Shown one piece after another: positions 35,007-44,746 of a stretch of DNA of 64,000 nucleotides. A program made the translations under genes and the position numbers. The DNA lies in the NCBI RefSeq assembly GCF_000316115.1, contig NZ_JH993797.1, forward strand, positions 4,140,486 to 4,204,485, written 5' to 3'. The number at the start of each line of letters is the position of its first letter. Within the stretch, counting starts at the first letter, position 1. The notes under the pieces are model-generated. The model was not told the DNA's origin, did not search any database, and worked only from the letters and a program-made list of their open reading frames with translations. The DNA is from Leptolyngbya sp. PCC 7375. GTDB lineage: Bacteria > Cyanobacteriota > Cyanobacteriia > Phormidesmidales > Phormidesmidaceae.

Positions 35007-37709
35007 GTGGCTATTGCTGTAGACCAACTGATCACTCCAGATATTGCTCGTCCTGCTCGTTATTTAGGTAATGAGTTAGGAGCAGTTCATAAACCATGGG
35101 AAACAGCTACAATCCGATGGGTTTTAACGTATCCAGAAGTCTATGAGGTAGGGGCCTCCAATCTAGGCCATATCATTCTCTACAGCATTATCAATCAGCA
35201 GCCTCGACAGCTCTGCGATCGCGCCTATCTTCCTGGTTCAGACTTGGTACAAAAGCTGACAGAAACCGACACATCTCTGTTTGCTGTTGAGTCACGTCGA
35301 CCACTCACCGATTTTGACATTTTGGGCTTTAGCCTCAGTTATGAACTGGGTGCCACCAATATTTTGGAAATGCTGACCCTGGCAGGGATTCCTCTTACTT
35401 GGCAAGAGCGCAATAGCGATGCTCCCTGGAAAGAATCTAGCTGGCCCATGATTTTTGCAGGTGGCCAAACCGCCACGTCTAACCCCGAACCCTATGCCGA
35501 TTTTTTTGACTTTATCGCCTTGGGAGATGGCGAAGAGCTATTGCCAGAAATTGGTTTAGTCCTTGAAGAAGGCAAAGCAGCAGGAATGACTCGACAAGAG
35601 ATCTTGCTAGATCTGGCCCAGGTGCCAGGAGTCTATGTGCCCCAGTTTTACGACATGGCCGATGATGGCTCAGTGCATCCCAATCGAGAGGATGTCCCTA
35701 AACGCATTCTCCGTCGAGTCGCCACCCCTATTCCCGACTATTCCATCGGGTTAGTGCCCCATGTGCAAACTGTCCACGATCGGCTCACCATTGAAATTCG
35801 CCGGGGCTGTACCCGTGGCTGCCGTTTTTGCCAACCAGGAATGCTGACACGACCGGCCCGTGATGTTGCGCCTGAAGAGGTGATTGACACCATTGAACGG
35901 GGGATGCGGGCAACGGGCTACAACGAATTTTCCCTACTTTCTCTCAGCTGCTCAGACTATTTGGCGCTGCCTGCAGTAGGTGTCGAAGTGAAAAATCGAC
36001 TTAAAAACGACAATGTGTCCCTGTCTTTACCCAGTCAGCGAGTCGACCGATTTGACGAAAATATCGCTCACATAGTCGGTGGCACCCGCAAAACTGGCCT
36101 CACCTTTGCCCCAGAGGCAGGAACACAGCGCATGCGGGACATTATTAACAAAGGCCTGACTAATGAGGAACTCCTGCGCGGTGTCAAAACGGCCCATGAG
36201 CAGGGCTGGGACAAGGTCAAACTGTACTTCATGATTGGTCTGCCAGGGGAAACAGATGCCGATGTGCTAGGCATTGCTGAAACTATCCAATGGCTGCGAC
36301 GGGAATGTCGTATCAAAGGCCGGAGGTCTTTGAATTTCAACATTACGGTTTCTAATTTCACCCCCAAGCCCCATACTCCCTTTCAGTGGCATTCTGTTTC
36401 TACCAGCGAGTTTGAACGGAAACAAGCCATGCTTCGGGAAACATTTCGTTCAATTCGTGGAGTCAAGGTCAACTTCACCGATGTTCGTATTTCGGCCATG
36501 GAAGACTTTGTGGGCCGAGGTGATCGACGACTGTCGAAGGTGGTCCGTCGAGCCTGGGAACTGGGGGCAGGTATGGATGCCTGGTGGGAAAGCCTAGAAC
36601 GGGCTTTTAATGCTTGGACCCAAGCCATTGAGGATGCTGGCCTCACCTGGAAGTATCGCCAGGTTGAGCAGGGAGAATGGAGTCTGGGAGAGTCTTTAGA
36701 AAATGAGAGTGTAGATCAAGCAGAGAACGCGACTCAAGCAGAGAATCTGCACCGTTGGCAAGTTGCCATGGATGCTCCACTGCCTTGGGACCATCTAGAT
36801 ACAGGCATTGATAAAACTTGGCTGCACGATGACCTTCGCCGCGCCTTGGCAGCAGCCATCGTGCCTGACTGTTCCTTTGAAGGCTGCTCCCATTGCGGCG
36901 TGTGTGGCACTGACTTCGGCCACAACATTGTTATTCCGCCCTTACCGATTCCTTCCTTCGAGGGCCATAGCAAGCCCAAATCTGAGCGGGTGCAACGGCT
37001 GCGGGTGACTCTCGGCAAACTAGGGGATATGGCACTCATTGGCCACTTGGATTTGGCCAGAATGCTTGACCGGGCCGTCAGACGAGCTGCACTGCCAATT
37101 TCGTTTACAGGAGGCTACCATCCTGGACCCCGTATTGCTCCAGCAAATGCTCTATCCCTTGGCGCAACCAGCACAGGAGAAGTAGTTGACTTCGAACTGA
37201 CTGAGCAAATGGACAGTACTGATTTTAGACAGCGACTACAAGTACAGCTATCAGATAGCCTGCCTATTTATGACGTTCAGGCAGTCGATATCCAAGCTCC
37301 ATCAGCAACTAAAGCCCTCAACCAAGCTGACTATTTACTAGCCATCACCACACAACAGGAAGGGCAAGCTTTGAATTGGCAGGCTTTGATTGATCACATC
37401 CTAGCCACAGACGAAATTATTGATACCCATACAACAAAGTCAGGCAAGGTCAAGCAAATCAACCTCAGAGAACGATTGCATACCGTAGAAATAGTCGGGA
37501 CTCTACCCACTCATTTGCCCAGCAGTGTTATCCATAAGCTAACTACTACAGGGGATGTGGTCATTCGATATGTAGGCAGCTGCCGGAATGATGGCAATAT
37601 GCTGCGTCCCGAGCAGATGCTGCGTATGCTAGAACGACAACAGGAAGATACAACCGCTTCTTCGTTAGTATTGGGCCATGTGCATCGCCAACAGTTAATT
37701 CTGACTTAA
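35007..37709 (+). CDS. B12-binding-type radical SAM protein fused to a DUF2344 domain
   Basis: 900 residues. An N-terminal B12-binding-like region is followed by a radical SAM core with the cluster motif RRGCTRGCRFCQPG (Cys-x3-Cys-x2-Cys) near 260-275. After it comes GLTFAPEAGTQRMRDIINKG. The last about 230 residues (RLRVTLGKLGDMALIGHLDLARMLDRAVRRA) form a DUF2344-type domain often fused to this family. It probably catalyses an uncharacterised tRNA or cofactor modification; the substrate is unknown. The start is a GTG at 35007, preceding the conserved DIARPARYLGNE. Confidence 0.92.
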   Translation: MAIAVDQLITPDIARPARYLGNELGAVHKPWETATIRWVLTYPEVYEVGASNLGHIILYSIINQQPRQLCDRAYLPGSDLVQKLTETDTSLFAVESRRPLTDFDILGFSLSYELGATNILEMLTLAGIPLTWQERNSDAPWKESSWPMIFAGGQTATSNPEPYADFFDFIALGDGEELLPEIGLVLEEGKAAGMTRQEILLDLAQVPGVYVPQFYDMADDGSVHPNREDVPKRILRRVATPIPDYSIGLVPHVQTVHDRLTIEIRRGCTRGCRFCQPGMLTRPARDVAPEEVIDTIERGMRATGYNEFSLLSLSCSDYLALPAVGVEVKNRLKNDNVSLSLPSQRVDRFDENIAHIVGGTRKTGLTFAPEAGTQRMRDIINKGLTNEELLRGVKTAHEQGWDKVKLYFMIGLPGETDADVLGIAETIQWLRRECRIKGRRSLNFNITVSNFTPKPHTPFQWHSVSTSEFERKQAMLRETFRSIRGVKVNFTDVRISAMEDFVGRGDRRLSKVVRRAWELGAGMDAWWESLERAFNAWTQAIEDAGLTWKYRQVEQGEWSLGESLENESVDQAENATQAENLHRWQVAMDAPLPWDHLDTGIDKTWLHDDLRRALAAAIVPDCSFEGCSHCGVCGTDFGHNIVIPPLPIPSFEGHSKPKSERVQRLRVTLGKLGDMALIGHLDLARMLDRAVRRAALPISFTGGYHPGPRIAPANALSLGATSTGEVVDFELTEQMDSTDFRQRLQVQLSDSLPIYDVQAVDIQAPSATKALNQADYLLAITTQQEGQALNWQALIDHILATDEIIDTHTTKSGKVKQINLRERLHTVEIVGTLPTHLPSSVIHKLTTTGDVVIRYVGSCRNDGNMLRPEQMLRMLERQQEDTTASSLVLGHVHRQQLILT

Positions 37710-37732
37710 AGATCAAGCCATTAGTCAGATCC

Positions 37733-37764
37733 GTGGAGAGACGTTCCATGCAACGTCTGTACAT
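37733..37764. repeat. Degenerate copy of a dispersed cyanobacterial palindrome
   Basis: An imperfect inverted repeat centred on CCATG, with ACGTT/AACGT arms. It has the same core and layout as 50954-50995 but three mismatches. The element GTAGAGACGTTCCATGGAAC and variants are common between genes in many cyanobacteria. Confidence 0.6.
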
Positions 37765-37787
37765 CTAAGAATTGGAATGTGCTAGAC

Positions 37788-38453
37788 ATGAAACTTATTC
37801 TGTGGTCAGCTATTTCAAGCCTGTATCTATTGTTGTCTGGGCCCTATGCTGTGGCGCAATCAGCAGCAGTGCAGCGCATAGACTGTCAGCTTAGGGCTGA
37901 GCGCCCTAGAACAGATGATGGCTCAACGGAAAACACGCCGTCTCCTCGGGTATTACTGGCAGAAGAGTTAGAAGCCATGTGTCAGCTCAATGGCCAAGAA
38001 CCCCGGACAGATGATGGCGCGATCGCAACTGACGACAACCCATCCCCTGAACATTTTTCAATTCCGAGTTTGTGGTGGCAGCAGCAGGTAGTGGGAGAAG
38101 CCATCAACAGCCGTCTAATCGATAGCTGGAGAGCCTATGGAAACACTAACCTAGACAGCGGAGTCAGCCAGACCGAGGGATCTACCCCCCATGTGGATAT
38201 CGTCGTCAACGGTCAGCTTTGGCCATTATTAAATTATCTAGAACGATATTCACTCATCAATCAGTTTGGAGAAAGCACTAAGGATTACGGCTATCAGCTG
38301 AGGGTGTTCACAGGGAATCGCTTGGTCGGGTTACACGTATGTGATTTTTCGGACAGAAACGCCGCAACCATTGAAGCAACTTACACACCACAATGCGTTG
38401 TCGAGTTGAACTATTTTGGCCAGGGTGCAATCCGTGGTAGACGGCAGCTTTAA
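37788..38453 (+). CDS. Exported hypothetical protein
   Basis: 221 residues from the ATG at 37788. A signal peptide ends near AVAQS (23). The mature N-terminus holds two related short blocks, PRTDDGSTENTPSPR and PRTDDGAIATDDNPSPE, about 45 residues apart. The C-terminal half (ILNYLERYSLINQFG-like region, then YGYQLRVFTGNRLVGLHVCDF) is a compact alpha/beta domain with two Cys. Unknown family. Its 3' end overlaps the convergent ABC-binding-protein gene by 4 bp. Confidence 0.7.
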   Translation: MKLILWSAISSLYLLLSGPYAVAQSAAVQRIDCQLRAERPRTDDGSTENTPSPRVLLAEELEAMCQLNGQEPRTDDGAIATDDNPSPEHFSIPSLWWQQQVVGEAINSRLIDSWRAYGNTNLDSGVSQTEGSTPHVDIVVNGQLWPLLNYLERYSLINQFGESTKDYGYQLRVFTGNRLVGLHVCDFSDRNAATIEATYTPQCVVELNYFGQGAIRGRRQL

Positions 38454-39592
38454 CCCTCAGCCTCAACGTTCAATAATGTTTCTACATTTGTTTGCCCACG
38501 TTTTGATAGCGGCAACAAAACTTCCCCATGACCGGGTACCAATAGGGTCTGCTGAGATAGCTGTTCAGGCACCTTCACATCCGGCAAGAAAAATGATGGA
38601 GACACCCCATAGCTAGACACAGAAATTTCAGTCGCAATCGGCATCTGCCAGCAAAACTCCATCCAAGCTTGGGCCTCTTCCGTAAGTTTTGCGTCAGTCG
38701 GAGCAACCCACAAATCACTCGTTAACACCGTTCCTTCTTGAGGATGAACAGCACCTAGCCGTCGATAGCGTACTAGCGTCGCTAAAATATCACCGCTCCA
38801 CCCCACCGCCAGCCAAACATCTTCATTGACCAGGGCCTTTAAATACGCCTGAGAATCAAACACTTTAACCTGTCGATAAAGGGCCAGCAGCTGCTCTTGA
38901 ACATCATCTTGAAGCAACACTGCTTCATCATTGACGGAATATCCTAGGGCTTTTAGAACAATGGCAATCGCCAGTCGAGGCTGATTGGGCATCGCAATGC
39001 GCCCGGCTAACTCAGGCCGCCAAAGATCTGCCCATTTAGTAATGGGCTTGTTATTGGTATTGGTTTGAAAGATGGGCTTTTGATAAGCAATCATCAAGCC
39101 TTGGGTGCGATAGGGCACAGCCCATAGCTTACCGCGCTCACTAGAGTACCCCTCACGATCACGGCGCAGCAATTTTTGCCAGGGCTCAGGCAAGGCATAG
39201 GCCAAGGGAAAGTCTGGCAATGGTTGAATTAAGTCCTGACGAATTGCATGCTCTAGCCAAGGATCGCTCAAGGTCACAAGATGAGCCCCCACGGGTGGGG
39301 GCTTTGTTTCGTCTTGACTGGATGAGTTACCGATGGGAATCAACCGCCGCCACAGGGGGGGAGTCATTGGGGAACGAGCCTGCCACCACTGCAACTGTTG
39401 GTAAATATCAATGAGATTAAGCTCAGACTCAAAGTGAGTCAGTGTGTCGCGACTAAAGGCTTTTAAGACTTGAGCTGGCACCGATCGAGCCAGCACTTTT
39501 ACTTTTAAGGAGGCAGACGCACTGGAACGACAACTGGCAACAGCAGTCCCTAACCCCAGCAATCCCAACATTACCGTGCGTCGTTTTACCAT
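38450..39592 (-). CDS. ABC-transporter solute-binding lipoprotein (polyamine/iron type)
   Basis: 380 residues. The N-terminus MVKRRTVMLGLLGLGTAVASC carries a twin-basic start and a lipobox ending ASC. The body has the type-II periplasmic binding fold: LWAVPYRTQGLMIAYQKPIF near 170 and ELAGRIAMPNQPRLAIAIVLKALGYS near 205-230 are typical of PotD-like proteins. It should be lipid-anchored and bind a small cation or polyamine. No permease or ATPase gene is adjacent, so the partner must lie elsewhere. Confidence 0.85.
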   Translation of the reverse strand: MVKRRTVMLGLLGLGTAVASCRSSASASLKVKVLARSVPAQVLKAFSRDTLTHFESELNLIDIYQQLQWWQARSPMTPPLWRRLIPIGNSSSQDETKPPPVGAHLVTLSDPWLEHAIRQDLIQPLPDFPLAYALPEPWQKLLRRDREGYSSERGKLWAVPYRTQGLMIAYQKPIFQTNTNNKPITKWADLWRPELAGRIAMPNQPRLAIAIVLKALGYSVNDEAVLLQDDVQEQLLALYRQVKVFDSQAYLKALVNEDVWLAVGWSGDILATLVRYRRLGAVHPQEGTVLTSDLWVAPTDAKLTEEAQAWMEFCWQMPIATEISVSSYGVSPSFFLPDVKVPEQLSQQTLLVPGHGEVLLPLSKRGQTNVETLLNVEAEG

Positions 39593-39682
39593 CGTGCTTT
39601 GCGAAACTGCCTATCTAACCTAGCTTAATAGGTGAACACCATCCAATGTAGAACACTAAAAAATTGCGAATCTTGCGATCGC

Positions 39683-39717
39683 AAAAAAGAGGGCAAGGCT
39701 TGACAACCTCACCCTCT
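39683..39717 (-). terminator. Intrinsic terminator of psbV
   Basis: On the minus strand, AGAGGG and CCCTCT with an inner AGG/CCT stem form a hairpin followed by six T residues (39683-39688 read on minus). It lies about 50 bp beyond the psbV stop. Confidence 0.85.
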
Positions 39718-39764
39718 TCTCACGGTTTAATAACAAAGGCCCTAACAAAGAACCCACTCAAAAA

Positions 39765-40280
39765 TTAGTCAAACGTAGCAGGTGCAGAAAACCGGATCTT
39801 ACCAGCACCCCACATATCACCCATGACCTTGGGTTGTAGCAGAATGTAACCGGCAATGGAAACCAGGTCGTCTTCAGTCAGGCTTCGCATCTTCGGGAAG
39901 ATATCAGTACTCTGGGTACTGGGGTGTAGCTCAGAAATTTCAGTCAACCCATCATAGGTAGTTGGGTTATGCAAATAATCAACTAGAGCTTCTAGATTGT
40001 TACGATTGGGATAAGCACCTTCTAGAGCTTCAGGTTCTAAACCAACGTTTGGATTGGTCTTGGTGATACCTTGCACATGACAAGTTGCACAGGCGTAATT
40101 AAACTTTCTCCGGCCCTGGGAAACCTGCTCTAGGGAAAGCACAACTGTGTCACCCTGCTCATTCAGGGGAATGGTACGGATATTTTCATCCAGCTCAGCC
40201 GCCATCGCGTTGCCACCTACAAATAGGTTACCGACAAGAAAAACAGCCGCGACCACCAGCCAAATGCACTTTTTCAACAT
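39765..40280 (-). CDS. psbV: Photosystem II cytochrome c550
   Basis: 171 residues from the ATG at 40280, with GAGGAG upstream. A signal peptide ends at NAMA (27), giving the lumenal form starting AELDENIRT. Haem attachment is CATCH at 64-68, and the second axial His is His119 (mature 92). The C-terminus ends KIRFSAPATFD. PsbV stabilises the Mn4Ca cluster and its chloride on the lumenal side of photosystem II. The frame is open 15 codons upstream, but without a signal-like start. Confidence 0.97.
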   Translation of the reverse strand: MLKKCIWLVVAAVFLVGNLFVGGNAMAAELDENIRTIPLNEQGDTVVLSLEQVSQGRRKFNYACATCHVQGITKTNPNVGLEPEALEGAYPNRNNLEALVDYLHNPTTYDGLTEISELHPSTQSTDIFPKMRSLTEDDLVSIAGYILLQPKVMGDMWGAGKIRFSAPATFD

Positions 40281-40520
40281 GATTCTCCTCGAAATGGATC
40301 GCCCGTAAAAGACGCAACACAGCACAAAGCAATAAGCCCAATAATCAGGCTAAGCTCGCGATTTGCAGCTATCTGATAAATAACGTCCAAGTTGGAATCT
40401 ACAGCTCCTGCAATGGAAAACTATAGGTGTGGACGTGGACAAAATTTATTTCAGGTAGCCAATAGTTAATACCTATCATGCCACCGATAGGGTCAATTCC
40501 CAAGACAGTTAAAAGCTTGA

Positions 40521-41459
40521 CTATATAACCGGTTTGATCGGCACAAGGTGACCATTGGCAACTCTATCGAGTGATACATGACTCAGCGAGGAAGACGCTA
40601 CAGGCAATTTATGTAAGCGAATCAGCTGCGCAATGGTGTCTTTTAGCTGGGTACGCGGCACAATTTTATCGATAAATCCATGCTTAAGGAGATATTCCGC
40701 CGTTTGAAAGTCGTCCGGTAGCTTTTCTCTCAATGTCTGTTCCACCACACGACGCCCAGCAAAACCAATGGTCGCTTTTGGCTCAGCCAAAATAATGTCG
40801 CCCAACATGGCAAAACTGGCCGTCACACCCCCTGTAGTGGGATGGGTCAGAATTGGCATGTAGAGTAAACGGCTGTCACGATGACGTTCCAAGGCAGCTG
40901 AAATTTTAGCCATCTGCATGAGGCTTAACATGCCTTCTTGCATACGGGCACCTCCTGAGGCGCAGACAATCACGACAGGTAACCGCGCTGCAGTCGCATG
41001 CTCAATTAAACGGGCAATCTTTTCACCGACAACTGAGCCCATGCTACCGCCCATAAAGCGAAAGTCCATAACGCCCAAGGCAATTCCTTCGCCGTTGATC
41101 TTACCAACACCGGTTTGCACACCATCGTTGAGATTGGTCTTGCTTTGCATATCGCGCAGCCGATCGCTATAGGCTTTGCGATCGCGAAATCGCAAGGGAT
41201 CCTTAGGTTCAATTTGCTCATTCAGAGGTTGCCAAGTATCTGTATCGATCAGCTGTACGATCCGCTCATCACTAAAGACACGGTAATGATAGTCACATTC
41301 CGGACAAACCATCTGGTTAGCCCGCAAATCCTTGGTGTAAGTCAGCACCCCACACTGATCACACTTAGTCCATAAACCATCGGCAATTTCGCGTTCCTGA
41401 CGATCTTGGCTAATGGGGCTTTCTTTCTTACGGTTTGCAAACCAGTCAAAGAGGGACAT
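40521..41459 (-). CDS. accD: Acetyl-CoA carboxylase carboxyltransferase beta subunit
   Basis: 312 residues from the ATG at 41459 (MSLFDWFANRKKESP). A four-Cys zinc finger is at Cys33, 36, 52 and 55 (CDQCG...CPECD). The crotonase-fold core includes FMGGSMGSVVGEKIARLIEHA and VIVCASGGARMQEGMLSLMQM. With AccA it transfers the carboxyl group to acetyl-CoA for fatty acid synthesis. The frame runs 36 codons further upstream, toward pilD, without homology. Confidence 0.96.
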   Translation of the reverse strand: MSLFDWFANRKKESPISQDRQEREIADGLWTKCDQCGVLTYTKDLRANQMVCPECDYHYRVFSDERIVQLIDTDTWQPLNEQIEPKDPLRFRDRKAYSDRLRDMQSKTNLNDGVQTGVGKINGEGIALGVMDFRFMGGSMGSVVGEKIARLIEHATAARLPVVIVCASGGARMQEGMLSLMQMAKISAALERHRDSRLLYMPILTHPTTGGVTASFAMLGDIILAEPKATIGFAGRRVVEQTLREKLPDDFQTAEYLLKHGFIDKIVPRTQLKDTIAQLIRLHKLPVASSSLSHVSLDRVANGHLVPIKPVI

Positions 41460-41550
41460 AGACCCTGTTCTCGATACATAGCGTTCTCCAATCCTACCGG
41501 CTCGCCCACCCCCCTGGAATAGTCCATAGAGATTTTCTTGTTGCCATAGA

Positions 41551-42366
41551 TTACAAATGGCCTTCAAAAAAAAGCCCCAAATAGGCCTGTATCAATGCAT
41601 TCCCAAAAAAAACACTAATTCCTGCACCGAAGGCTAAAAATGGTCCGAAGGGAATAGGTTGGCGACGATCTAGTACCCCCAACGCTATCCCCAGCCCACC
41701 ACTCATGGCACCCATAAACGAAGCCAGTAGCATACTCAGCAATAATCCCTGCCAACCTAACCAGGCTCCTAACATAGCTGCCAGCTTGCCATCGCCCCCA
41801 CCCATCACCGTCTTACCAACCGCAACGGCCCCGAGCAAACTGATGCCATCAAATAACCACAGACCCAAAATACTAGCACCAACACTGGCGACCAAAGCTG
41901 AGGCCACAGTTTGCTCAGGAGTTTGCCCAGTCGCCAACAGTACTTGAGCTAGCCAGCCCAGACACACACCTGACATCGTCAATGCATTAGGCAGCGTGAG
42001 CGTATCAATGTCAATTAAAGTGAGCGCCACTAGCCAGGTGGTTAAACCCCAATAAATAGGTGTTTCGAGGTTCCAACCAAATCTGAGAAATAGAGCGATA
42101 TACAGCAGACCACTCACCAACTCCACCAGGGGATATCGCATCGGGATCGACGCTCGACAATATCGACAGCGTCCACGCAGCCACAACCAGCCCACCACTG
42201 GCACATTGTCATAGAGCTTTAGACGCGTGAAACAGCGGGGACAGCGAGAGGGCGGTGATAGGAGTGAGATTCCAGCTGGCAACCGATAGATAACAACGTT
42301 CAGAAAACTCCCAATGGAAGCCCCTAGAACAAAGACAAATAAATAGATGACCAGGCTGTCTAGCAT
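41551..42366 (-). CDS. pilD: Prepilin peptidase (A24 family)
   Basis: 271 residues with about seven membrane helices. The cytoplasmic N-terminal domain has a four-Cys zinc site (Cys42, 45, 67, 70). Catalytic aspartates lie in LIDIDTLTLPN (about 119-121) and in GGGDGKL (192). It cleaves and N-methylates type IV pilin precursors. The upstream 105-residue gene ends one base before its ATG, so the two are coupled. Confidence 0.94.
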   Translation of the reverse strand: MLDSLVIYLFVFVLGASIGSFLNVVIYRLPAGISLLSPPSRCPRCFTRLKLYDNVPVVGWLWLRGRCRYCRASIPMRYPLVELVSGLLYIALFLRFGWNLETPIYWGLTTWLVALTLIDIDTLTLPNALTMSGVCLGWLAQVLLATGQTPEQTVASALVASVGASILGLWLFDGISLLGAVAVGKTVMGGGDGKLAAMLGAWLGWQGLLLSMLLASFMGAMSGGLGIALGVLDRRQPIPFGPFLAFGAGISVFFGNALIQAYLGLFFEGHL

Positions 42367-42684
42367 CTAGTGCAAGCCTGGCTCCAGTTGAGTTAAAGGG
42401 ATAAAGCTCTCGTGGGGCAACAGCACAGGCTTGGGACCAAAGATGAGTTTGCCACGGCGGGTAGTGCGGCCAATGGCCACACCAATGGGTCGCTCAACCA
42501 CCTCAGGATGCACCTCATAGTAGGTGCGATAAATGTGACGGGCTGCCCGCAATAGTGCGGGGTCTAGCATTGACGATGGAGACCTTAAATTCAGTGGGCT
42601 ACGGCTCAGCCCGGTTGCTGCCACGCTGGGGTGCACTGCCGCCTCACCATGACTACTGTACTCTGGCCGCTGTAAAGATGACAC
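42367..42684 (-). CDS. Conserved hypothetical protein upstream of pilD
   Basis: 105 residues, no signal or membrane segment. LLRAARHIYRTYYEVHPEVVERPIGVAIGRTTRRGKLIFGP is the ordered part; the first 40 residues are Ser/Ala-rich. Its stop abuts the pilD start, implying translational coupling. I do not recognise the family, and a link to pilus function is only contextual. Confidence 0.65.
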   Translation of the reverse strand: MSSLQRPEYSSHGEAAVHPSVAATGLSRSPLNLRSPSSMLDPALLRAARHIYRTYYEVHPEVVERPIGVAIGRTTRRGKLIFGPKPVLLPHESFIPLTQLEPGLH

Positions 42685-42866
42685 GACTGAATACTCCCTC
42701 TAGCTCGATAGTACGTATGTGATGGAACTGACCTGAATTTATAACGAATTCAGCAATTCATTTGCTGAAGATACCCTATGTCTGCTAATAGAAACAGCCC
42801 TGCCACTATTCAGTACAACAATACTAGCTATCATCTATGGATTGTGCCAGGGTTTTTCAATCATGG

Positions 42867-43946
42867 CTAAACTAAGGCGTGCAGCAGAGCATCACCCATC
42901 GCCTTACAGCCAACAGCGGTCATTCCTTCGGCCATAATATCGCCTGTGCGATAGCCCTGATTGAGCACGGTATCTACGGCAGTTTCAATCATGTCAGCGG
43001 CTTGGGGTTGGCTTAAACCGTAGCGCAGCATCATGGCAGCACTTAGCACCTGGGCCAAGGGATTGGCATTATCTTGCCCAGCAATATCAGGAGCTGAGCC
43101 ATGCACCGGCTCAAACACACCCGGTCCTGAAGCCCCCAGACTAGCAGACGGCAACATGCCAATACTGCCAGTGAGCATCGCCGCCGCATCCGAGAGAATA
43201 TCGCCAAATAAATTGCCGGTAACGATGGTGTCAAATTGTTTGGGCCAGCGCAGGAGTTGCATCGCCGCGTTATCTACATACATGTGGGAGAGTTCCACGT
43301 CGCTGTAGTCACTGGATAAAGCAGTGATGCGATCGCGCCATAGCTGCGACACCTCCAGCACATTCGCCTTATCTACTGAGCACAGACGGCCCTGGCGTTT
43401 TTGAGCAGCTTCAAATGCAACCCGACCAATGCGATCAATCTCGGCACCTGCGTAGGCCATGGTATTGACCCCCCGCTGATCGCCATCAGCGTCAAACACC
43501 CCTCTGGGTTGACCAAAGTAGATACCACCAGTCAATTCGCGCACTACCATAATGTCTACCCCTTCTATCACCTCATGCTTGAGGGAAGAAGCATCGATGA
43601 GTTGGGGCAAAATCGCCGCTGGTCGTAAATTAGCAAACAACTGCAACCCTGCTCGCAATCCCAGCAAACCAGTTTCTGGCCGTTGTGCACGGGGCAAAGA
43701 ATCCCACTTGTATCCTCCGATCGCCGCTAGCAATACCGCATCACTTTGTCGACAGGTATCAAGGGTTTCGTCTGGAAGCGGACCACCGGTAGCATCAATG
43801 GCACAGCCACCAATAGGCACTTCGGTAAAGTTAAACTGAATATCTAATTTGGCACCAACGGCCTTGAGGACATCAACTGCAACTGCTGTAATTTCAGGCC
43901 CAATGCCATCACCGGGAAGAAGGGTAATACGAAACTGCTGGGTCAT
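42867..43946 (-). CDS. leuB: 3-isopropylmalate dehydrogenase
   Basis: 359 residues. Oxidatively decarboxylates 3-isopropylmalate in leucine synthesis using NAD. It opens RITLLPGDGIGPEI, then LLAAIGGYKWD near 73 and LRAGLQLFANLRPA near 97-110. The metal/NAD block is NLFGDILSDAAAMLTGSIGMLPSASLG near 245-270, then EPVHGSAPDIAGQ. The start ATG at 43946 is the family start. Single gene. Confidence 0.96.
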   Translation of the reverse strand: MTQQFRITLLPGDGIGPEITAVAVDVLKAVGAKLDIQFNFTEVPIGGCAIDATGGPLPDETLDTCRQSDAVLLAAIGGYKWDSLPRAQRPETGLLGLRAGLQLFANLRPAAILPQLIDASSLKHEVIEGVDIMVVRELTGGIYFGQPRGVFDADGDQRGVNTMAYAGAEIDRIGRVAFEAAQKRQGRLCSVDKANVLEVSQLWRDRITALSSDYSDVELSHMYVDNAAMQLLRWPKQFDTIVTGNLFGDILSDAAAMLTGSIGMLPSASLGASGPGVFEPVHGSAPDIAGQDNANPLAQVLSAAMMLRYGLSQPQAADMIETAVDTVLNQGYRTGDIMAEGMTAVGCKAMGDALLHALV

Positions 43947-44021
43947 GGAGACTTAAGTCGAGATCTTGGGTGATCGAACATCATATTGTAAGCATGGCGT
44001 AGCACTGGAAACGATCGGGTC

Positions 44022-44648
44022 GTGGTTGACTACATCTATCTTCATGGGTTTGCATCGGGGCCACAGTCCTTTAAAGGAACCTGGTTGCGATCGCGCTTGC
44101 AAACCCACAATATTGACCTCCAGTTACTGGATCTCAACCAGGGGGATTTTAGCCATCTCACCCTCACTCGCCAAATTCATCAAGTCACCCAACAGCTGCA
44201 CGGGCCCACCATCTTAATCGGGTCAAGTTTGGGGGGTATCGTAGCGGCCTGGGTGACCCAGCAATCTACCTGCGTTGAACGACTCATTTTGCTGGCCCCC
44301 GCCTTTCAATTTTTGAACCAGTGGTTACCCAAACTGGGCACAGAACAACTAAACAACTGGAAATCAAACGGCTGGCTATCGATATATCACTATGGTCTAG
44401 ATTCCCAGCAGCAATTGCACTACGACTTTTTAACCGATGCTCAACGCTACCCAGATAGTCAACTAAAAAAGTCGATTCCTACCCTAATTCTTCACGGCAA
44501 CCGGGATGAGGTCATTGTTGAGGGTGCCAGCCGACTCTATGCGCAACATCGCCCTTGGGTCACCCTCTATTCCTTAGATACGGATCATGCCATGGCCGAT
44601 GCGATGGAGGATATTTGGATCGCCATTCAGGATTTCTGTGAACTGTAA
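44022..44648 (+). CDS. YqiA/YcfP-type alpha/beta hydrolase
   Basis: 208 residues. YIYLHGFASGPQSFKGTWLRS is the oxyanion-side motif. The nucleophile elbow GSSLGGIVAAW is near 67-77, and a late LILHGNRDEVI gives the acid and TDHAMAD the His. Family members are small esterases that hydrolyse acyl thioesters or palmitoyl-like esters. Natural substrate unknown. It starts about 75 bp after the divergent leuB start. Confidence 0.88.
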   Translation: MVDYIYLHGFASGPQSFKGTWLRSRLQTHNIDLQLLDLNQGDFSHLTLTRQIHQVTQQLHGPTILIGSSLGGIVAAWVTQQSTCVERLILLAPAFQFLNQWLPKLGTEQLNNWKSNGWLSIYHYGLDSQQQLHYDFLTDAQRYPDSQLKKSIPTLILHGNRDEVIVEGASRLYAQHRPWVTLYSLDTDHAMADAMEDIWIAIQDFCEL

Positions 44649-44746
44649 ACCGTTTATGCACTGTAAGCCGTTGCTGATTAAGAGGACCAATCGCTTTGAT
44701 CAGCAAAAATGGCACAATAAAAAGTCTGCAATCCATAGGTTTTTCC

